Assembly: GCF_035989285.1 (NCBI RefSeq)
Contig: NZ_CP108513.1
Location: forward strand, 7,564,001 to 7,628,000
DNA from: Streptomyces sp. NBC_01235
GTDB lineage: Bacteria; Actinomycetota; Actinomycetes; Streptomycetales; Streptomycetaceae
Reading direction: 5' to 3'
DNA length: 64,000 bases
Made by a program: the position numbers and the translations under genes. The notes under the pieces are model-generated. The model saw only the letters and a list, made by a program, of their open reading frames with translations. It was not told where the DNA came from and searched no databases. Of this stretch, positions 33,572 through 42,533 are shown piece by piece; position 1 is the stretch's first letter; every line of letters starts with the position of its first letter.

Positions 33572-34780
33572 TCAATACCGCCTCACCAGTGCGTAGGTCT
33601 GCGTGGCGATCTCCAGTTCCTCGTCCGTCGGCACCACGGCGACCGCCACCCGCGCGCCGACGGGCGAGATCAGCCGCGGCTCGTCGCCGCGTACGGCGTT
33701 CAGCGCGCCGTCCACCGCCAGCCCCAGCGACTCCAGGCCCGCGACGGCCGCCTCCCGCACCGGCGCCGCGTTCTCCCCGACCCCGGCGGTGAACGCGACC
33801 GCGTCGACGCTGCCGAGTACCGCGTAATAGGCGCCGATGTACTTCTTCAACCGGTGAATGTAGATGTCGAAGGCGAGCTTCGCCCGCTCGTCGCCCTCGT
33901 CGATCCGGCGACGGATCTCCCGCATGTCGTTGTCACCGCACAGCCCGATCAGACCGCTCTTCTTGTTGAGAAGAGTGTCGATTTCGTCGATGGACATTCC
34001 CCCAACACGCGCCAAATGGAAGATGACGGCCGGATCGACGTCCCCGGAGCGGGTGCCCATGACGAGGCCTTCGAGCGGGGTGAGCCCCATGGAGGTGTCC
34101 ACGCACCGGCCCCTCTCGACCGCCGACGCGGACGCCCCGTTGCCGAGGTGCAGCACGATGACGTTCACCTCTTCGGGGGTCTTCCCGAGCAGCTTCGCCG
34201 TCGCACGGGAGACGTACGCGTGCGAGGTCCCGTGGAAGCCGTAGCGCCGCACGCGGTGCGTGTCGGCGGTCTCGACGTCGATCGCGTAGCGGGCCGCCGC
34301 CTCCGGCATCGTCGTGTGGAAGGCGGTGTCGAACACGGCGACCTGGGGCAGGTCGGGCCGCAGCGCCGTCGCGGTGCGGATGCCGGTGAGGTTGGCCGGG
34401 TTGTGCAGCGGCGCGACGGGGATCAGCCGCTCGATCTCGGCGAGGACGGCCTCGTCGATCACCGTCGGCTCGGTGAAGTGCTTGCCGCCGTGCACCACGC
34501 GGTGACCGATGGCGGCGAGCTCGGGGGAGTCGAGCCCCAGCCCGTCCTTCGCCAGCTCCTCCGCGACGGCCTTCAGCGCGGCGTCGTGGTCGGCGATCGG
34601 CCCGCTCCACTCACGGCTCTCGCCGCCGGTCGCGAGGGGCGTGTGCCTGAGCCGGGAGGACTGCTCACCGATGCGCTCGACGAGGCCGCTCGCCAGTCGG
34701 CTGCTGTCCCGCATGTCGAGCAGTTGGTACTTCACCGACGAGGAGCCGGAGTTGAGGACGAGGACGCGGGTGCCAGTCAC
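33572..34780 (-). CDS. ackA: acetate kinase, 402 aa
   Basis: This catalyses reversible transfer between acetyl-phosphate and ADP, giving acetate and ATP. It begins MTGTRVLVLNSGSSSVKYQL, the ASKHA nucleotide motif. VVHGGKHFTEPTVID contains the substrate-binding Arg-His region, FDTAFHTTMP the next motif, and RRYGFHGTSHAYVSR the acetate/phosphate signature. NVIVLHLGNGASASAVERGR follows. Length is normal. The ATG overlaps the pta stop by four bases, so it is translationally coupled to pta. Confidence 0.96.
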   Translation of the reverse strand: MTGTRVLVLNSGSSSVKYQLLDMRDSSRLASGLVERIGEQSSRLRHTPLATGGESREWSGPIADHDAALKAVAEELAKDGLGLDSPELAAIGHRVVHGGKHFTEPTVIDEAVLAEIERLIPVAPLHNPANLTGIRTATALRPDLPQVAVFDTAFHTTMPEAAARYAIDVETADTHRVRRYGFHGTSHAYVSRATAKLLGKTPEEVNVIVLHLGNGASASAVERGRCVDTSMGLTPLEGLVMGTRSGDVDPAVIFHLARVGGMSIDEIDTLLNKKSGLIGLCGDNDMREIRRRIDEGDERAKLAFDIYIHRLKKYIGAYYAVLGSVDAVAFTAGVGENAAPVREAAVAGLESLGLAVDGALNAVRGDEPRLISPVGARVAVAVVPTDEELEIATQTYALVRRY

Positions 34781-36867
34781 TGGGCGGTTGCCTTCTCACT
34801 CGAGATCTGGGCCTGGATCGCCGTGATGGCGACGGTGTTGACGATGTCCTGGACCAGGGCGCCCCGGGACAGGTCGTTGACGGGCTTGCGCAGCCCCTGG
34901 AGCACCGGCCCGACCGCGATCGCGCCGGCCGAACGCTGCACGGCCTTGTAGGTGTTGTTGCCGGTGTTGAGGTCCGGGAAGATCAACACGCTGGCCTGCC
35001 CGGCGACTTCGGACCCCGGCAGCTTGGTCGCGGCGACGGTGGGCTCCACGGCCGCGTCGTACTGGATCGGCCCCTCGATCTTCAGGTCGGGGCGTCGGGC
35101 ACGGACCTGCTCCGTCGCCTCCCGCACCTTGTCGACGTCGGCGCCCGAGCCGGACGTACCGGTGGAGTACGACAGCATCGCGATCCGCGGCTCCACGCCG
35201 AACTGGGCGGCGGTCGCCGCCGACTGGATGGCGATGTCGGCGAGCTGCTCGGCGTTCGGGTCGGGGTTCACGGCGCAGTCGCCGTAGACGAGGACCTTGT
35301 CGGCGAGGCACATGAAGAACACGGACGAGACGATGCCGGCGTCCGGCTTGGTCTTGATGATCTCGAAGGCGGGCCGGATGGTGGCGGCCGTGGAGTGCAC
35401 GGACCCCGAGACCATGCCGTCGGCGAGGCCCTCCTGGACCATCAGCGTGCCGAAGTAGTTCACGTCCGAGACGACGTCGTACGCCAACTCCACCGTGACG
35501 CCCTTGTGGGCGCGGAACCCGGCGTACTTCTCCGCGAAGGAGTCGCGCAGCTCACTGGTGGCCGGGTCGATCAACTGGCAGTCGCCGAGGTCGATGCCCA
35601 GGTCGGCGGCCTTCTTGCGGATCTGGTCGACGGGCCCGAGGAGGGTGAGGTCGCAGACGCCGCGACGCAGCAGGACTTCGGCCGCGTGCAGGACCCGCTC
35701 CTCCGACCCCTCCGGGAGGACGACCCGGCGCTTGTCGGAGCGGGCCTGTTCGAGGAGCTTGTGCTCGAACATCATCGGGGTGACACGGTCGGTGCTCGGC
35801 GCGGAGACCCGCTTGAGCAGCTCGCCGGTGTCGACGTGCCGCTCGAAGAGGCCGAGCGCGGTCTCGGCCTTGCGCGGGGTGGCCGCGTTCAGCTTGCCCT
35901 CCATGGAGAACAGCTGCTCGGCGGTGGGGAAGCTGTTGCCGGGCACCGAGACGACGGGGGTGCCTGGGGCGAGGCGGGCGGCGAGCGTGAGGATCTCGTC
36001 CGTCGGGACCTCGTTGAGGGTGAGGAGCACCCCGGCTATCGGCGGGGTGCCGGCACTGTGCGCGGCCAGGGCGCCGATGACCAGGTCGGCCCGGTCGCCC
36101 GGGGTGACGACCAGGGCGCCCGGGGTGAGGGCGGCCAGGAAGTTCGGCAGCATGGCCCCGCCGAAGACGAAGCCGAGGGCGTCGCGGGCCAGTCCCGAGT
36201 CGTCGCCCAGCACCACCTTCGCGCCCAGGGCGTGGCTGATCTGCGCGACGGTCGGCGCGGAGAGGGCCGGCTCGTCGGGCAGCACGTAACAGGGGACGGG
36301 GAGGCGGTTGGCGAGGTGGGAGGCGATCTCGTCGCGGTCCTCACGGTCGACCCGGTTGGCGATCATGGCGAGGATGTCGCACCCGAGGCCCTTGTACGCC
36401 CGGAAGGCGTTGCGGGTCTCGGCGAGCACGGACTCCGCGGTCTGCTTGCGCCCGCCGACGACCGGGATCACGGACGCGCCGAACTCGTTGGCGAGGCGTG
36501 CGTTGAGGGCGAGTTCGTCGGGGAACTGGGTGTCGGCGTAGTCGGTTCCCAGGACGAGGACGACGTCGTAGTCGCGGGCGACCCGGTGGAACCGGTCGAC
36601 GAGGGTCGAGACCAGCTCGTCGGCCCCCTGCTCGGCCTGGAGGGCGGACGCCTCGTGGTAGTCCATGCCGTAGACGGTCGCGGGGTCCTGCGCCAGCCGG
36701 TAGCGGGCCCGCAGCAACTCGAACAACCGGTCGGGCCCGTCGTGGACGAGGGGACGGAAGACGCCCACCCGGTCGACCTGCCGGGTCAGGAGCTCCATGA
36801 TCCCCAGCTCGACGACCTGGCGGCCGTCGCCGCGGTCGATACCGGTGACGTACACGCTGCGGGTCAC
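34777..36867 (-). CDS. pta: phosphate acetyltransferase, long type, 696 aa
   Basis: This interconverts acetyl-CoA and acetyl-phosphate. Start is the GTG at 36867 (MTRSVYVTGIDRGDG). Residues 1-~340 form the N-terminal dethiobiotin-synthetase-like/DRTGG regulatory half, with VVPVVGGRKQTAE and the CDILAMIANRVD segment. The C-terminal catalytic PTA domain begins near 370 with KLLEQARSDKRRVVLPEGSE. It contains VYGDCAVNPDPNAEQLADIA, GTSGSGADVDKV and VLIFPDLNTGNNTYKAVQRS. The long architecture is typical of actinobacteria. First gene of the pta-ackA unit. Confidence 0.96.
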   Translation of the reverse strand: MTRSVYVTGIDRGDGRQVVELGIMELLTRQVDRVGVFRPLVHDGPDRLFELLRARYRLAQDPATVYGMDYHEASALQAEQGADELVSTLVDRFHRVARDYDVVLVLGTDYADTQFPDELALNARLANEFGASVIPVVGGRKQTAESVLAETRNAFRAYKGLGCDILAMIANRVDREDRDEIASHLANRLPVPCYVLPDEPALSAPTVAQISHALGAKVVLGDDSGLARDALGFVFGGAMLPNFLAALTPGALVVTPGDRADLVIGALAAHSAGTPPIAGVLLTLNEVPTDEILTLAARLAPGTPVVSVPGNSFPTAEQLFSMEGKLNAATPRKAETALGLFERHVDTGELLKRVSAPSTDRVTPMMFEHKLLEQARSDKRRVVLPEGSEERVLHAAEVLLRRGVCDLTLLGPVDQIRKKAADLGIDLGDCQLIDPATSELRDSFAEKYAGFRAHKGVTVELAYDVVSDVNYFGTLMVQEGLADGMVSGSVHSTAATIRPAFEIIKTKPDAGIVSSVFFMCLADKVLVYGDCAVNPDPNAEQLADIAIQSAATAAQFGVEPRIAMLSYSTGTSGSGADVDKVREATEQVRARRPDLKIEGPIQYDAAVEPTVAATKLPGSEVAGQASVLIFPDLNTGNNTYKAVQRSAGAIAVGPVLQGLRKPVNDLSRGALVQDIVNTVAITAIQAQISSEKATAQ

Positions 36868-37080
36868 GCGGGCTCTCCGTTTCCTTGCAGTTCGTTTTCT
36901 TTACAGCTCGTTACGGGGACACGAACAGGGACACAAAAATCGCCCACCTAGGTGAGCAGATCCCTCTTGACAATACCCCTGGCCGTGGATAAGACGCCCG
37001 TCAAGCGACAGCCCACTCGGCGGCGTGAAACAATCGGACCTGGCTCACCGGTATCCACAGCGAGCAGGAGACACAGCACG

Positions 37081-38106
37081 ATGCGCATCGGAGTTCTCAC
37101 CGCAGGCGGCGACTGCCCCGGCCTGAACGCAGTGATCCGGTCGGTCGTGCACCGCGCCGTCGACAACTACGGCGACGAGGTCATCGGCTTCGAGGACGGG
37201 TACGCGGGTCTCCTGGACGGCCGCTACCGCACCCTCGACCTCAACGCCGTGAGCGGCATCCTGGCCCGCGGCGGCACCATCCTCGGCTCCTCCCGCCTGG
37301 AGCGCGACCGGTTGCGCGAGGCCTGCGAGAGCGCCTCCGACATGATCCACGACTTCGGTATCGACGCGCTCATCCCGATCGGCGGCGAGGGCACGCTGAC
37401 GGCGGCGCGGATGCTGTCGGACGCCGGGCTGCCGGTGGTCGGCGTCCCGAAGACGATCGACAACGACATCTCGTCCACGGACCGCACGTTCGGCTTCGAC
37501 ACGGCGGTCGGCGTCGCGACGGAGGCGATGGACCGGCTGAAGACGACGGCCGAGTCTCACCAGCGCGTGATGGTCGTCGAGGTCATGGGCCGCCACGCGG
37601 GCTGGATCGCGCTGGAGTCCGGGATGGCGGCCGGCGCGCACGGCATCTGCCTGCCGGAGCGTCCCTTCGACCCCGCTGACCTGGTGAAGATGGTCGAGGC
37701 GCGGTTCGCACGCGGCAAGAAGTTCGCGGTGATCTGCGTCGCGGAGGGCGCGCACCCGGCCGACGGCTCGATGGACTACACCAAGGGCGCGATCGACCGG
37801 TTCGGCCACGAGCGTTTCCAGGGCATCGGCACGGCTCTGGCGTACGAGCTGGAGAAGCGGCTCGGCAAGGAGGCCCGCCCGGTCATCCTCGGCCACGTCC
37901 AGCGCGGCGGCGTCCCGACGGCGTACGACCGCGTCCTCGCGACCCGGTTCGGCTGGCACGCGGTGGAGGCCGCGCACCGCGGCCAGTTCGGGCGGATGAC
38001 GGCGCTGCGCGGGACGGACATCGTGATGGTGCCGCTGGCGGACGCGGTGACGGAGCTGAAGACGGTGCCGAAGGACCGGATCGTCGAGGCGGAGTCGGTT
38101 TTCTAG
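37081..38106 (+). CDS. pfkA: ATP-dependent 6-phosphofructokinase, 341 aa
   Basis: This phosphorylates fructose-6-phosphate in glycolysis. The start is the ATG at 37081 (MRIGVLTAGGDCPGLNAVIR) with AGGAGA upstream. GGEGTLTAA has Gly rather than Asp at the key position, which points to ATP rather than pyrophosphate as phosphoryl donor. PKTIDNDISSTDRTFGFDTA contains the catalytic Asp in TIDND, and MGRHAGWIALESGMA binds fructose-6-phosphate. Length is typical of group III mixed PFKs. Several actinomycetes carry two or three copies; by order this resembles pfkA2. Confidence 0.94.
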   Translation: MRIGVLTAGGDCPGLNAVIRSVVHRAVDNYGDEVIGFEDGYAGLLDGRYRTLDLNAVSGILARGGTILGSSRLERDRLREACESASDMIHDFGIDALIPIGGEGTLTAARMLSDAGLPVVGVPKTIDNDISSTDRTFGFDTAVGVATEAMDRLKTTAESHQRVMVVEVMGRHAGWIALESGMAAGAHGICLPERPFDPADLVKMVEARFARGKKFAVICVAEGAHPADGSMDYTKGAIDRFGHERFQGIGTALAYELEKRLGKEARPVILGHVQRGGVPTAYDRVLATRFGWHAVEAAHRGQFGRMTALRGTDIVMVPLADAVTELKTVPKDRIVEAESVF

Positions 38107-38148
38107 ACGATCCGGTTTCTGGACGTCTTCAGGCGTTTGTCGCGGTTT

Positions 38149-38871
38149 CTAGGCGGTCCGGCTTTCCAGGCTCGTCCAGAAGTTGTCGACGATCCGGTCG
38201 AGGAAGTCCTGGCCGGCGTCGCTCGCCTCCCCGGCCGCGCTGCCGCCGTCCCGGCTCGGCGTGGCGACCGTCTGCCCCTGGTACGCCTGGTGCAACTCCT
38301 GGAGGGCGTCCTCCAGGAGCCGCCGGTCCAGGGGCACGATCTTGCCCACCGGTTTGACGTACGCCTGCCAGCGCGTGCGGACGGCTATGCGCAGCAGGTC
38401 GGCGAGCCCGGCCTCGTGGCCGGTGACGGTGATCAGGTCGGGCAGCGAGAGGTCGAGAAGCTCGGCGAGCGCGGCGGACTGCCGGTCCGTGCCGCGCCAC
38501 TGCCCGCTCTCCTCCATCCGCGTGTACGCCAAGAACTCGTGCCCCACGGCCCGGGCGACGTCCTCCGGGGCGAATCCTCGGGCGATGCGGTGTTCACGCA
38601 GGGTGCGGGGCCTGCCGATCAGCTCGGCGGGCGAGCACCACAACACCCCTGCGAGGGCGGTGAGTTCGGGGTGGGCGGGGGTCAGCGTCCCCCGTTCCCA
38701 GGCGTTCACGAGGTCGGGGGTGGCGTGCGGGAGGGCATAGGAGGCACGCAGCCCGTGGGCGACATGAGCCGGGGTCATACCGAGGGCGACACGGAACTTG
38801 CGGGCCGCGGGGGCGTTGAAGGGAGGACCTGCCTGGCGGGTGTGGGACGGGGGTCTGGGCACGGGGGACAC
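38149..38871 (-). CDS. XRE-type helix-turn-helix regulator, 240 aa
   Basis: Start is taken as MSPVPRPPSHTRQAGPPFNA at 38871. Two helix-turn-helix-like regions are visible: FRVALGMTPAHVAHGLRASY with DLVNAWERGTLTPAHPELTA, and RIARGFAPEDVARAVGHEFL with RMEESGQWRGT. The second is less canonical. The C-terminus (residues 150-240) is a distinct helical region with VPLDRRLLEDALQELHQAYQ. It may regulate neighbours, but no operator is visible. It converges on pfkA with only 42 bases between the two stop codons. Confidence 0.82.
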   Translation of the reverse strand: MSPVPRPPSHTRQAGPPFNAPAARKFRVALGMTPAHVAHGLRASYALPHATPDLVNAWERGTLTPAHPELTALAGVLWCSPAELIGRPRTLREHRIARGFAPEDVARAVGHEFLAYTRMEESGQWRGTDRQSAALAELLDLSLPDLITVTGHEAGLADLLRIAVRTRWQAYVKPVGKIVPLDRRLLEDALQELHQAYQGQTVATPSRDGGSAAGEASDAGQDFLDRIVDNFWTSLESRTA

Positions 38872-38933
38872 GGTAGGGGGTGGGGAGGGGGATGGCTACG
38901 GGCGGTTTGGCCATCGTCACGGGTTGTAGGAAG

Positions 38934-39155
38934 TCATGGGGGAGGCCGGTGGGTCGGTCGGGCTGCGGCGGAGCGGGCCGCGGCGGCTTCGGTGGGCGCG
39001 TCGGCCCGGGTGCAGGCGTCGGCCGACCGGAGGCAGGCGGTGCGGGCCAGGGCCAGGGCCGGGGCGTCGGCGCCCCTGTGCGTGCGGGCCGGGTTGGCAA
39101 GGGTCTTGCCCACGCCGTACCAGCCCTCGACCTCCTGGCGGATCTCCGGACTCCC
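38934..39155 (-). pseudogene. open frame with coding-like codon use, possible gene remnant
   Basis: In this 325-base gap, one reverse frame has very high third-position G/C and reads GSPEIRQEVEGWYGVGKTLA, then THRGADAPALALARTACLRS, to a TGA at 38934. There is a stop just upstream (39156) and no good start or ribosome site; only a GTG in GVGKTLA is available. It may be the tail of a lost gene or a short gene. I do not recognise a family. Confidence 0.3.
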
Positions 39156-39196
39156 TTAAGGTACTGCCAGGTTCATCGGGGGAGAGGGTGGTTGCG

Positions 39197-39994
39197 GTGG
39201 CCGAACTGGACGTCGGTGTGGGGCAGTTGCTGCTGGCCGAGTACCAGAGCGTCAAGGACGAGCAGAAGGCGCGGATCGGGTTCCGGGACAACCTGCTGTA
39301 CGTGACGCTGGCGGTGGTGGCCGCTGTCATCGCCGCGGCGGCCCAGGCCAAGCAGACGTCGATGCTGCTGGCGTTGCCGCCGGTGTGTGTCGTGCTGGGG
39401 TGGACCTACCTGGTCAACGACGAGAAGATCTCGGCCATCGGGCGGTATGTCCGGGGGGAGTTGGGGCCACGGCTGGCGGAACTGACGGGTACCGACGCGG
39501 TTTTCCGGTGGGAGACCTTTCACCGAGGTGATGCCGGGCGGGTGTCCCGGAAGGTCGTGCAGTGTGCCGTCGACCTGCTGGCGTTCTGTGTCGTGCCGTT
39601 GGCCGCGCTGGTCGTGTACTGGGGCGGGGGGCAGGTCTCGGCGGGCCTGCTGGTGCTGTCCCTGGCCGAGGCGGGAGCCGTGGCGGGGCTGGCGGTGTTC
39701 GTGGTGCGGTACGCGCTGCCGTTCGGGAGCGGGGGCGTGAGCGGAAACGTGGGTGGAAGCGGGAGCGGAAACGTGGGTGGAAGCGGGAGCGGAAACGTGG
39801 GTGGAAGCGGGAGCGGAAACGTGGGTGGAAGCGTGGGTGGAAGCGGGAACGGAGGCGTGAGCGGAGGCGGGGGTGGAAGCGGGAGCGGAAACGTGGGTGG
39901 AAGCGGGAATGGAGGCGTGGGTGGAAGCGGGAGCGGAGGCGTGGGTGGAAGCGGGAATGGAGGCGGGAGCGGAAACGCGAGTGGGGGTGAGTGA
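39197..39994 (+). CDS. membrane protein with Gly/Ser/Asn repeat tail, 265 aa
   Basis: GTG start at 39197, chosen because GGAGAGG is nine bases upstream. Four hydrophobic segments are seen: LLYVTLAVVAAVIAAAAQA, SMLLALPPVCVVLGWTYL, CAVDLLAFCVVPLAALVVYW and AGLLVLSLAEAGAVAGLAVF. Between segments two and three, NDEKISAIGRYVRGELGP and LTGTDAVFRWETFHRGD are soluble. The last ~85 residues are a repetitive Gly/Ser/Asn/Val tail encoded by a 12-bp tandem array (separate entry). Function is unknown. The homologous part outside the tail is an ordinary streptomycete integral membrane protein. Confidence 0.78.
   Translation: MAELDVGVGQLLLAEYQSVKDEQKARIGFRDNLLYVTLAVVAAVIAAAAQAKQTSMLLALPPVCVVLGWTYLVNDEKISAIGRYVRGELGPRLAELTGTDAVFRWETFHRGDAGRVSRKVVQCAVDLLAFCVVPLAALVVYWGGGQVSAGLLVLSLAEAGAVAGLAVFVVRYALPFGSGGVSGNVGGSGSGNVGGSGSGNVGGSGSGNVGGSVGGSGNGGVSGGGGGSGSGNVGGSGNGGVGGSGSGGVGGSGNGGGSGNASGGE
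39737..39976 (+). repeat. 12-bp tandem array, 20 units, coding for Gly/Ser/Asn tail
   Basis: Units are variants of GTGGGTGGAAGC, GGGAGCGGAAAC and GGGAATGGAGGC. The first four pairs form perfect or near-perfect 24-bp higher repeats (39737-39832), and later units are mixed. The unit is 4 codons, so copy-number change keeps the frame. Confidence 0.93.
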
Positions 39995-40025
39995 CGTCGG
40001 AGTCGCCGAAGCCGTGCCGCGGCCC

Positions 40026-40721
40026 TCACTTCCCGCGGGCCGCCCGCACCCACCGGTACACCAGCTCCGGCCTCCCGACCTGCCCGTACAACGGCTTGCG
40101 CTCCGCCCGCCCGGCCTCCACCAGATGTTCCAGGTAGCGCCGGGCGGTGATCCGGGAGATCCCCACCGCCTCGGCCACCCCGGCCGCGGTGAGCCCCTCC
40201 CGCGCCTCCCGCACGGTCTCCGTGACCCGTTCCAGCGTCGGTGCGCTCAGCCCCTTCGGGAGCGCCGCGGGCCCGGGCGCGCGTAGGGCGGCCAGGGCGC
40301 GGTCGACCTCGTCCTGGCCGCTCGCCTCGCCCGCGGCACCCCGGAACTCGGCGTACCGCACGAGCCGGTCCCGCAGGGTCGCGAACGTGAACGGCTTCAG
40401 CACGTACTGGACGACCCCCAGGGAGACGCCCTCGCGCACCACCGTCAGGTCCCGCGCCGACGTCACCGCGATCACGTCCGCGTGATACCCGGCCGCCCGC
40501 AGCGAGCGGGCCAGCTGCAACCCATGCGCGTCCGGGAGGTGCAGGTCGAGCAGCAGCAGGTCCACCGGCGTGCGGTCCAGCAGGCGTCGGGCCTCCGCGC
40601 CCGTGTGCGCCTTGCCCACCGCGACGAACCCGGGCACCCGTCCGACGTACATGACATGGGCGTCCGCGGCGACCGGATCGTCCTCCACGATCAGCACTCT
40701 GATCGGCTCTTCGCCTGTCAT
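40026..40721 (-). CDS. CitB/DcuR-type response regulator, 231 aa
   Basis: The receiver domain carries IVEDDP near the N-terminus, the phospho-acceptor Asp in LLLLDLHLPDAHGLQLARSL (near residue 60), and AVTSARD and KPF with the conserved Lys. The C-terminal half contains a winged/helix-turn-helix region (GLTAAGVAEAVGISRITARR), YLEHLVEAGRAERK. The ATG overlaps the kinase stop by four bases. With a divergent dicarboxylate symporter it probably controls C4-dicarboxylate or citrate uptake. Confidence 0.9.
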   Translation of the reverse strand: MTGEEPIRVLIVEDDPVAADAHVMYVGRVPGFVAVGKAHTGAEARRLLDRTPVDLLLLDLHLPDAHGLQLARSLRAAGYHADVIAVTSARDLTVVREGVSLGVVQYVLKPFTFATLRDRLVRYAEFRGAAGEASGQDEVDRALAALRAPGPAALPKGLSAPTLERVTETVREAREGLTAAGVAEAVGISRITARRYLEHLVEAGRAERKPLYGQVGRPELVYRWVRAARGK

Positions 40722-42379
40722 CCCCTGCCTCCGGACGTAGACCCTGATGTCGGCACGGATCCGGCAGTACCGGACGCGGCGGTCGCCCGCAACGGCAGGC
40801 GGACCGTGAACTCGGCTCCGCCGCCCTCGGCCTCCGCCACCGACAGCGTCCCGTCGTGCCGGTGCACGGCCTGCCGGACCAGGGCCAGTCCGAGGCCCCG
40901 GCCGCCCGGCCCCGCCGGTTTCGTGGAGAAGCCGCGTTCGAAGACCAGGGAGGCGTGCGCGGGATCCACGCCCCCTCCCGTGTCCGTCACCCGGAGCAGG
41001 AGCTCGTCGCCCTGCGTGGACGCGGTGACGGTCACCCGCGCCGGTACGCTCCCCTGCGCCGCGTCCACGGCGTTGTCGATGAGGTTGCCCAGGATCGTCA
41101 CCAGATCCCGGGCCGGCAGGGACTTCGGGAGCAGGCCGTCGTCCAGGCCGCTCTCCTGTGAGACCACCAGCTCCACGCCCCGCTCGTTCGCCTGCGCGGT
41201 CTTGCCCAGCAGCAGGGCCGCAAGGACCGGCTCGCTGACCGCCGCGACCACCTGGTCCGTGAGCGCCTGGGCCAGTTCCAGTTCCGCCGTCGCGAAGTCG
41301 ACGGCGTCCTCCGCGCGGCCCAGCTCGATCAGCGAGACGACCGTGTGCAGGCGGTTCGCCGCCTCGTGGGCCTGCGAGCGCAGCGCCTGCGTGAAGCCCC
41401 GCTCGGAGTCCAACTCGCCCATCAGGGACTGGAGTTCGGTGACATCACGCAGAGTGACGACCGTGCCCCTGCGCTCGCCGCCCGACACCGGTGACGTGTT
41501 CACCACCAGCACCCGGTCCGCCGCCAGGTGGACCTCGTCCACCCGGGGTTCCGAGGACAGCAGCGCGCCCGTCAGGGGGGCCGGCAGGCCGAGGTCCGCC
41601 ACCGACGTGCCCACCACCTCCCCGGAGACGCCCAGCAGCTCCCGGCCCCCGTCGTTGATCAGCGCCACCCTGTACTGGCCGTCCAGCATCAGCAACCCCT
41701 CGCGCACCGCGTGCAACGCGGCCTGGTGGTAGTCGTGCATCCGGCTGAGCTCCGCCGCGTTCATGCCGTGGGTGTGCCGGCGCAGGGACGCGTTGATGAG
41801 GTACGTGCCGATCGCGCCGAGGGCGAGCGCGCCGACGGCCACCGCGAACAGGGCCGTCACCTGGTCCTGCACCCGCTCGCTGATCGACTCGACCTTGATG
41901 CCCGCGCTGACCAGGCCGATGATCCGGTCGTTCTCGTCCTCGATCGGGGTGACCGCGCGGACGGACGCGCCGAGGGTGCCGGTGTAGGTCTCGGTGAAGG
42001 TCGCGCCCTTCAGGGCCTTCGCCGTGTTGCCGCGGAAGCGCTGGCCGATCTGGCTCTCTTCCGGGTGGGTCCAGCGGATGCCCTGCGGGTTCATGATCGT
42101 GACGAAGTCGACCTCGGTGTCCTTCATGATCCGCAGGGCGTAGGGCTGGAGCTCGGCGGTGGGGTTCGGCGTCCGGATGGCCGACCGCACCGAGGGGGAG
42201 TCGGCGACCGAGCGGGCCACGGCCTTGGCCTGGCGGCCCGCGGCCTCCTCGGCCTGGCTGCGGTCGCTGACGTATGTGAACAGCGCGTATCCCGCGACGA
42301 GCACCGCTATCAGCACGGCCTGCATGGCGAAGAGCTGGCCCGCCAGGCTGCGGGGTCTCGGGAGGTCGGGGATGCGCAT
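40718..42379 (-). CDS. CitA/DcuS-type sensor histidine kinase, 553 aa
   Basis: This is a membrane sensor. TM1 (LFAMQAVLIAVLVAGYALF, residues 15-35) is followed by a ~150-residue periplasmic PAS-like domain (AKAVARSVADSPSVRSAIRT, VDFVTIMNPQGIRWTHPEES). TM2 is near residues 175-200, followed by a cytoplasmic PAS domain (ALHAVREGLLMLDGQYRVAL). The H-box region is RSQAHEAANRLHTVVSLIEL. The ATPase has NLIDNAVDAA, DTGGGV and GRGLGLALVRQAV. All kinase motifs are intact. Upstream, a 154-base intergenic region is shared with the symporter. Confidence 0.92.
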   Translation of the reverse strand: MRIPDLPRPRSLAGQLFAMQAVLIAVLVAGYALFTYVSDRSQAEEAAGRQAKAVARSVADSPSVRSAIRTPNPTAELQPYALRIMKDTEVDFVTIMNPQGIRWTHPEESQIGQRFRGNTAKALKGATFTETYTGTLGASVRAVTPIEDENDRIIGLVSAGIKVESISERVQDQVTALFAVAVGALALGAIGTYLINASLRRHTHGMNAAELSRMHDYHQAALHAVREGLLMLDGQYRVALINDGGRELLGVSGEVVGTSVADLGLPAPLTGALLSSEPRVDEVHLAADRVLVVNTSPVSGGERRGTVVTLRDVTELQSLMGELDSERGFTQALRSQAHEAANRLHTVVSLIELGRAEDAVDFATAELELAQALTDQVVAAVSEPVLAALLLGKTAQANERGVELVVSQESGLDDGLLPKSLPARDLVTILGNLIDNAVDAAQGSVPARVTVTASTQGDELLLRVTDTGGGVDPAHASLVFERGFSTKPAGPGGRGLGLALVRQAVHRHDGTLSVAEAEGGGAEFTVRLPLRATAASGTAGSVPTSGSTSGGRG

Positions 42380-42533
42380 GTCGTCAGTGTGCCCCCGAGG
42401 TTAAGTGTGAACTAAATGAACGGAAGGGTGACCGCGCTCACAGAGGCAGGGGATAGTCACGGCATTCCCCCATAACTCCCCGGACGTGAGCCGCACGCCG
42501 GTGATGCCGACGAAGACGTCAAGGAGGGCAGCC

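Noticed and set aside
39737..39976. CRISPR-like regular array
   Set aside because: Repeats are contiguous, in frame with the protein and have no unique spacers.
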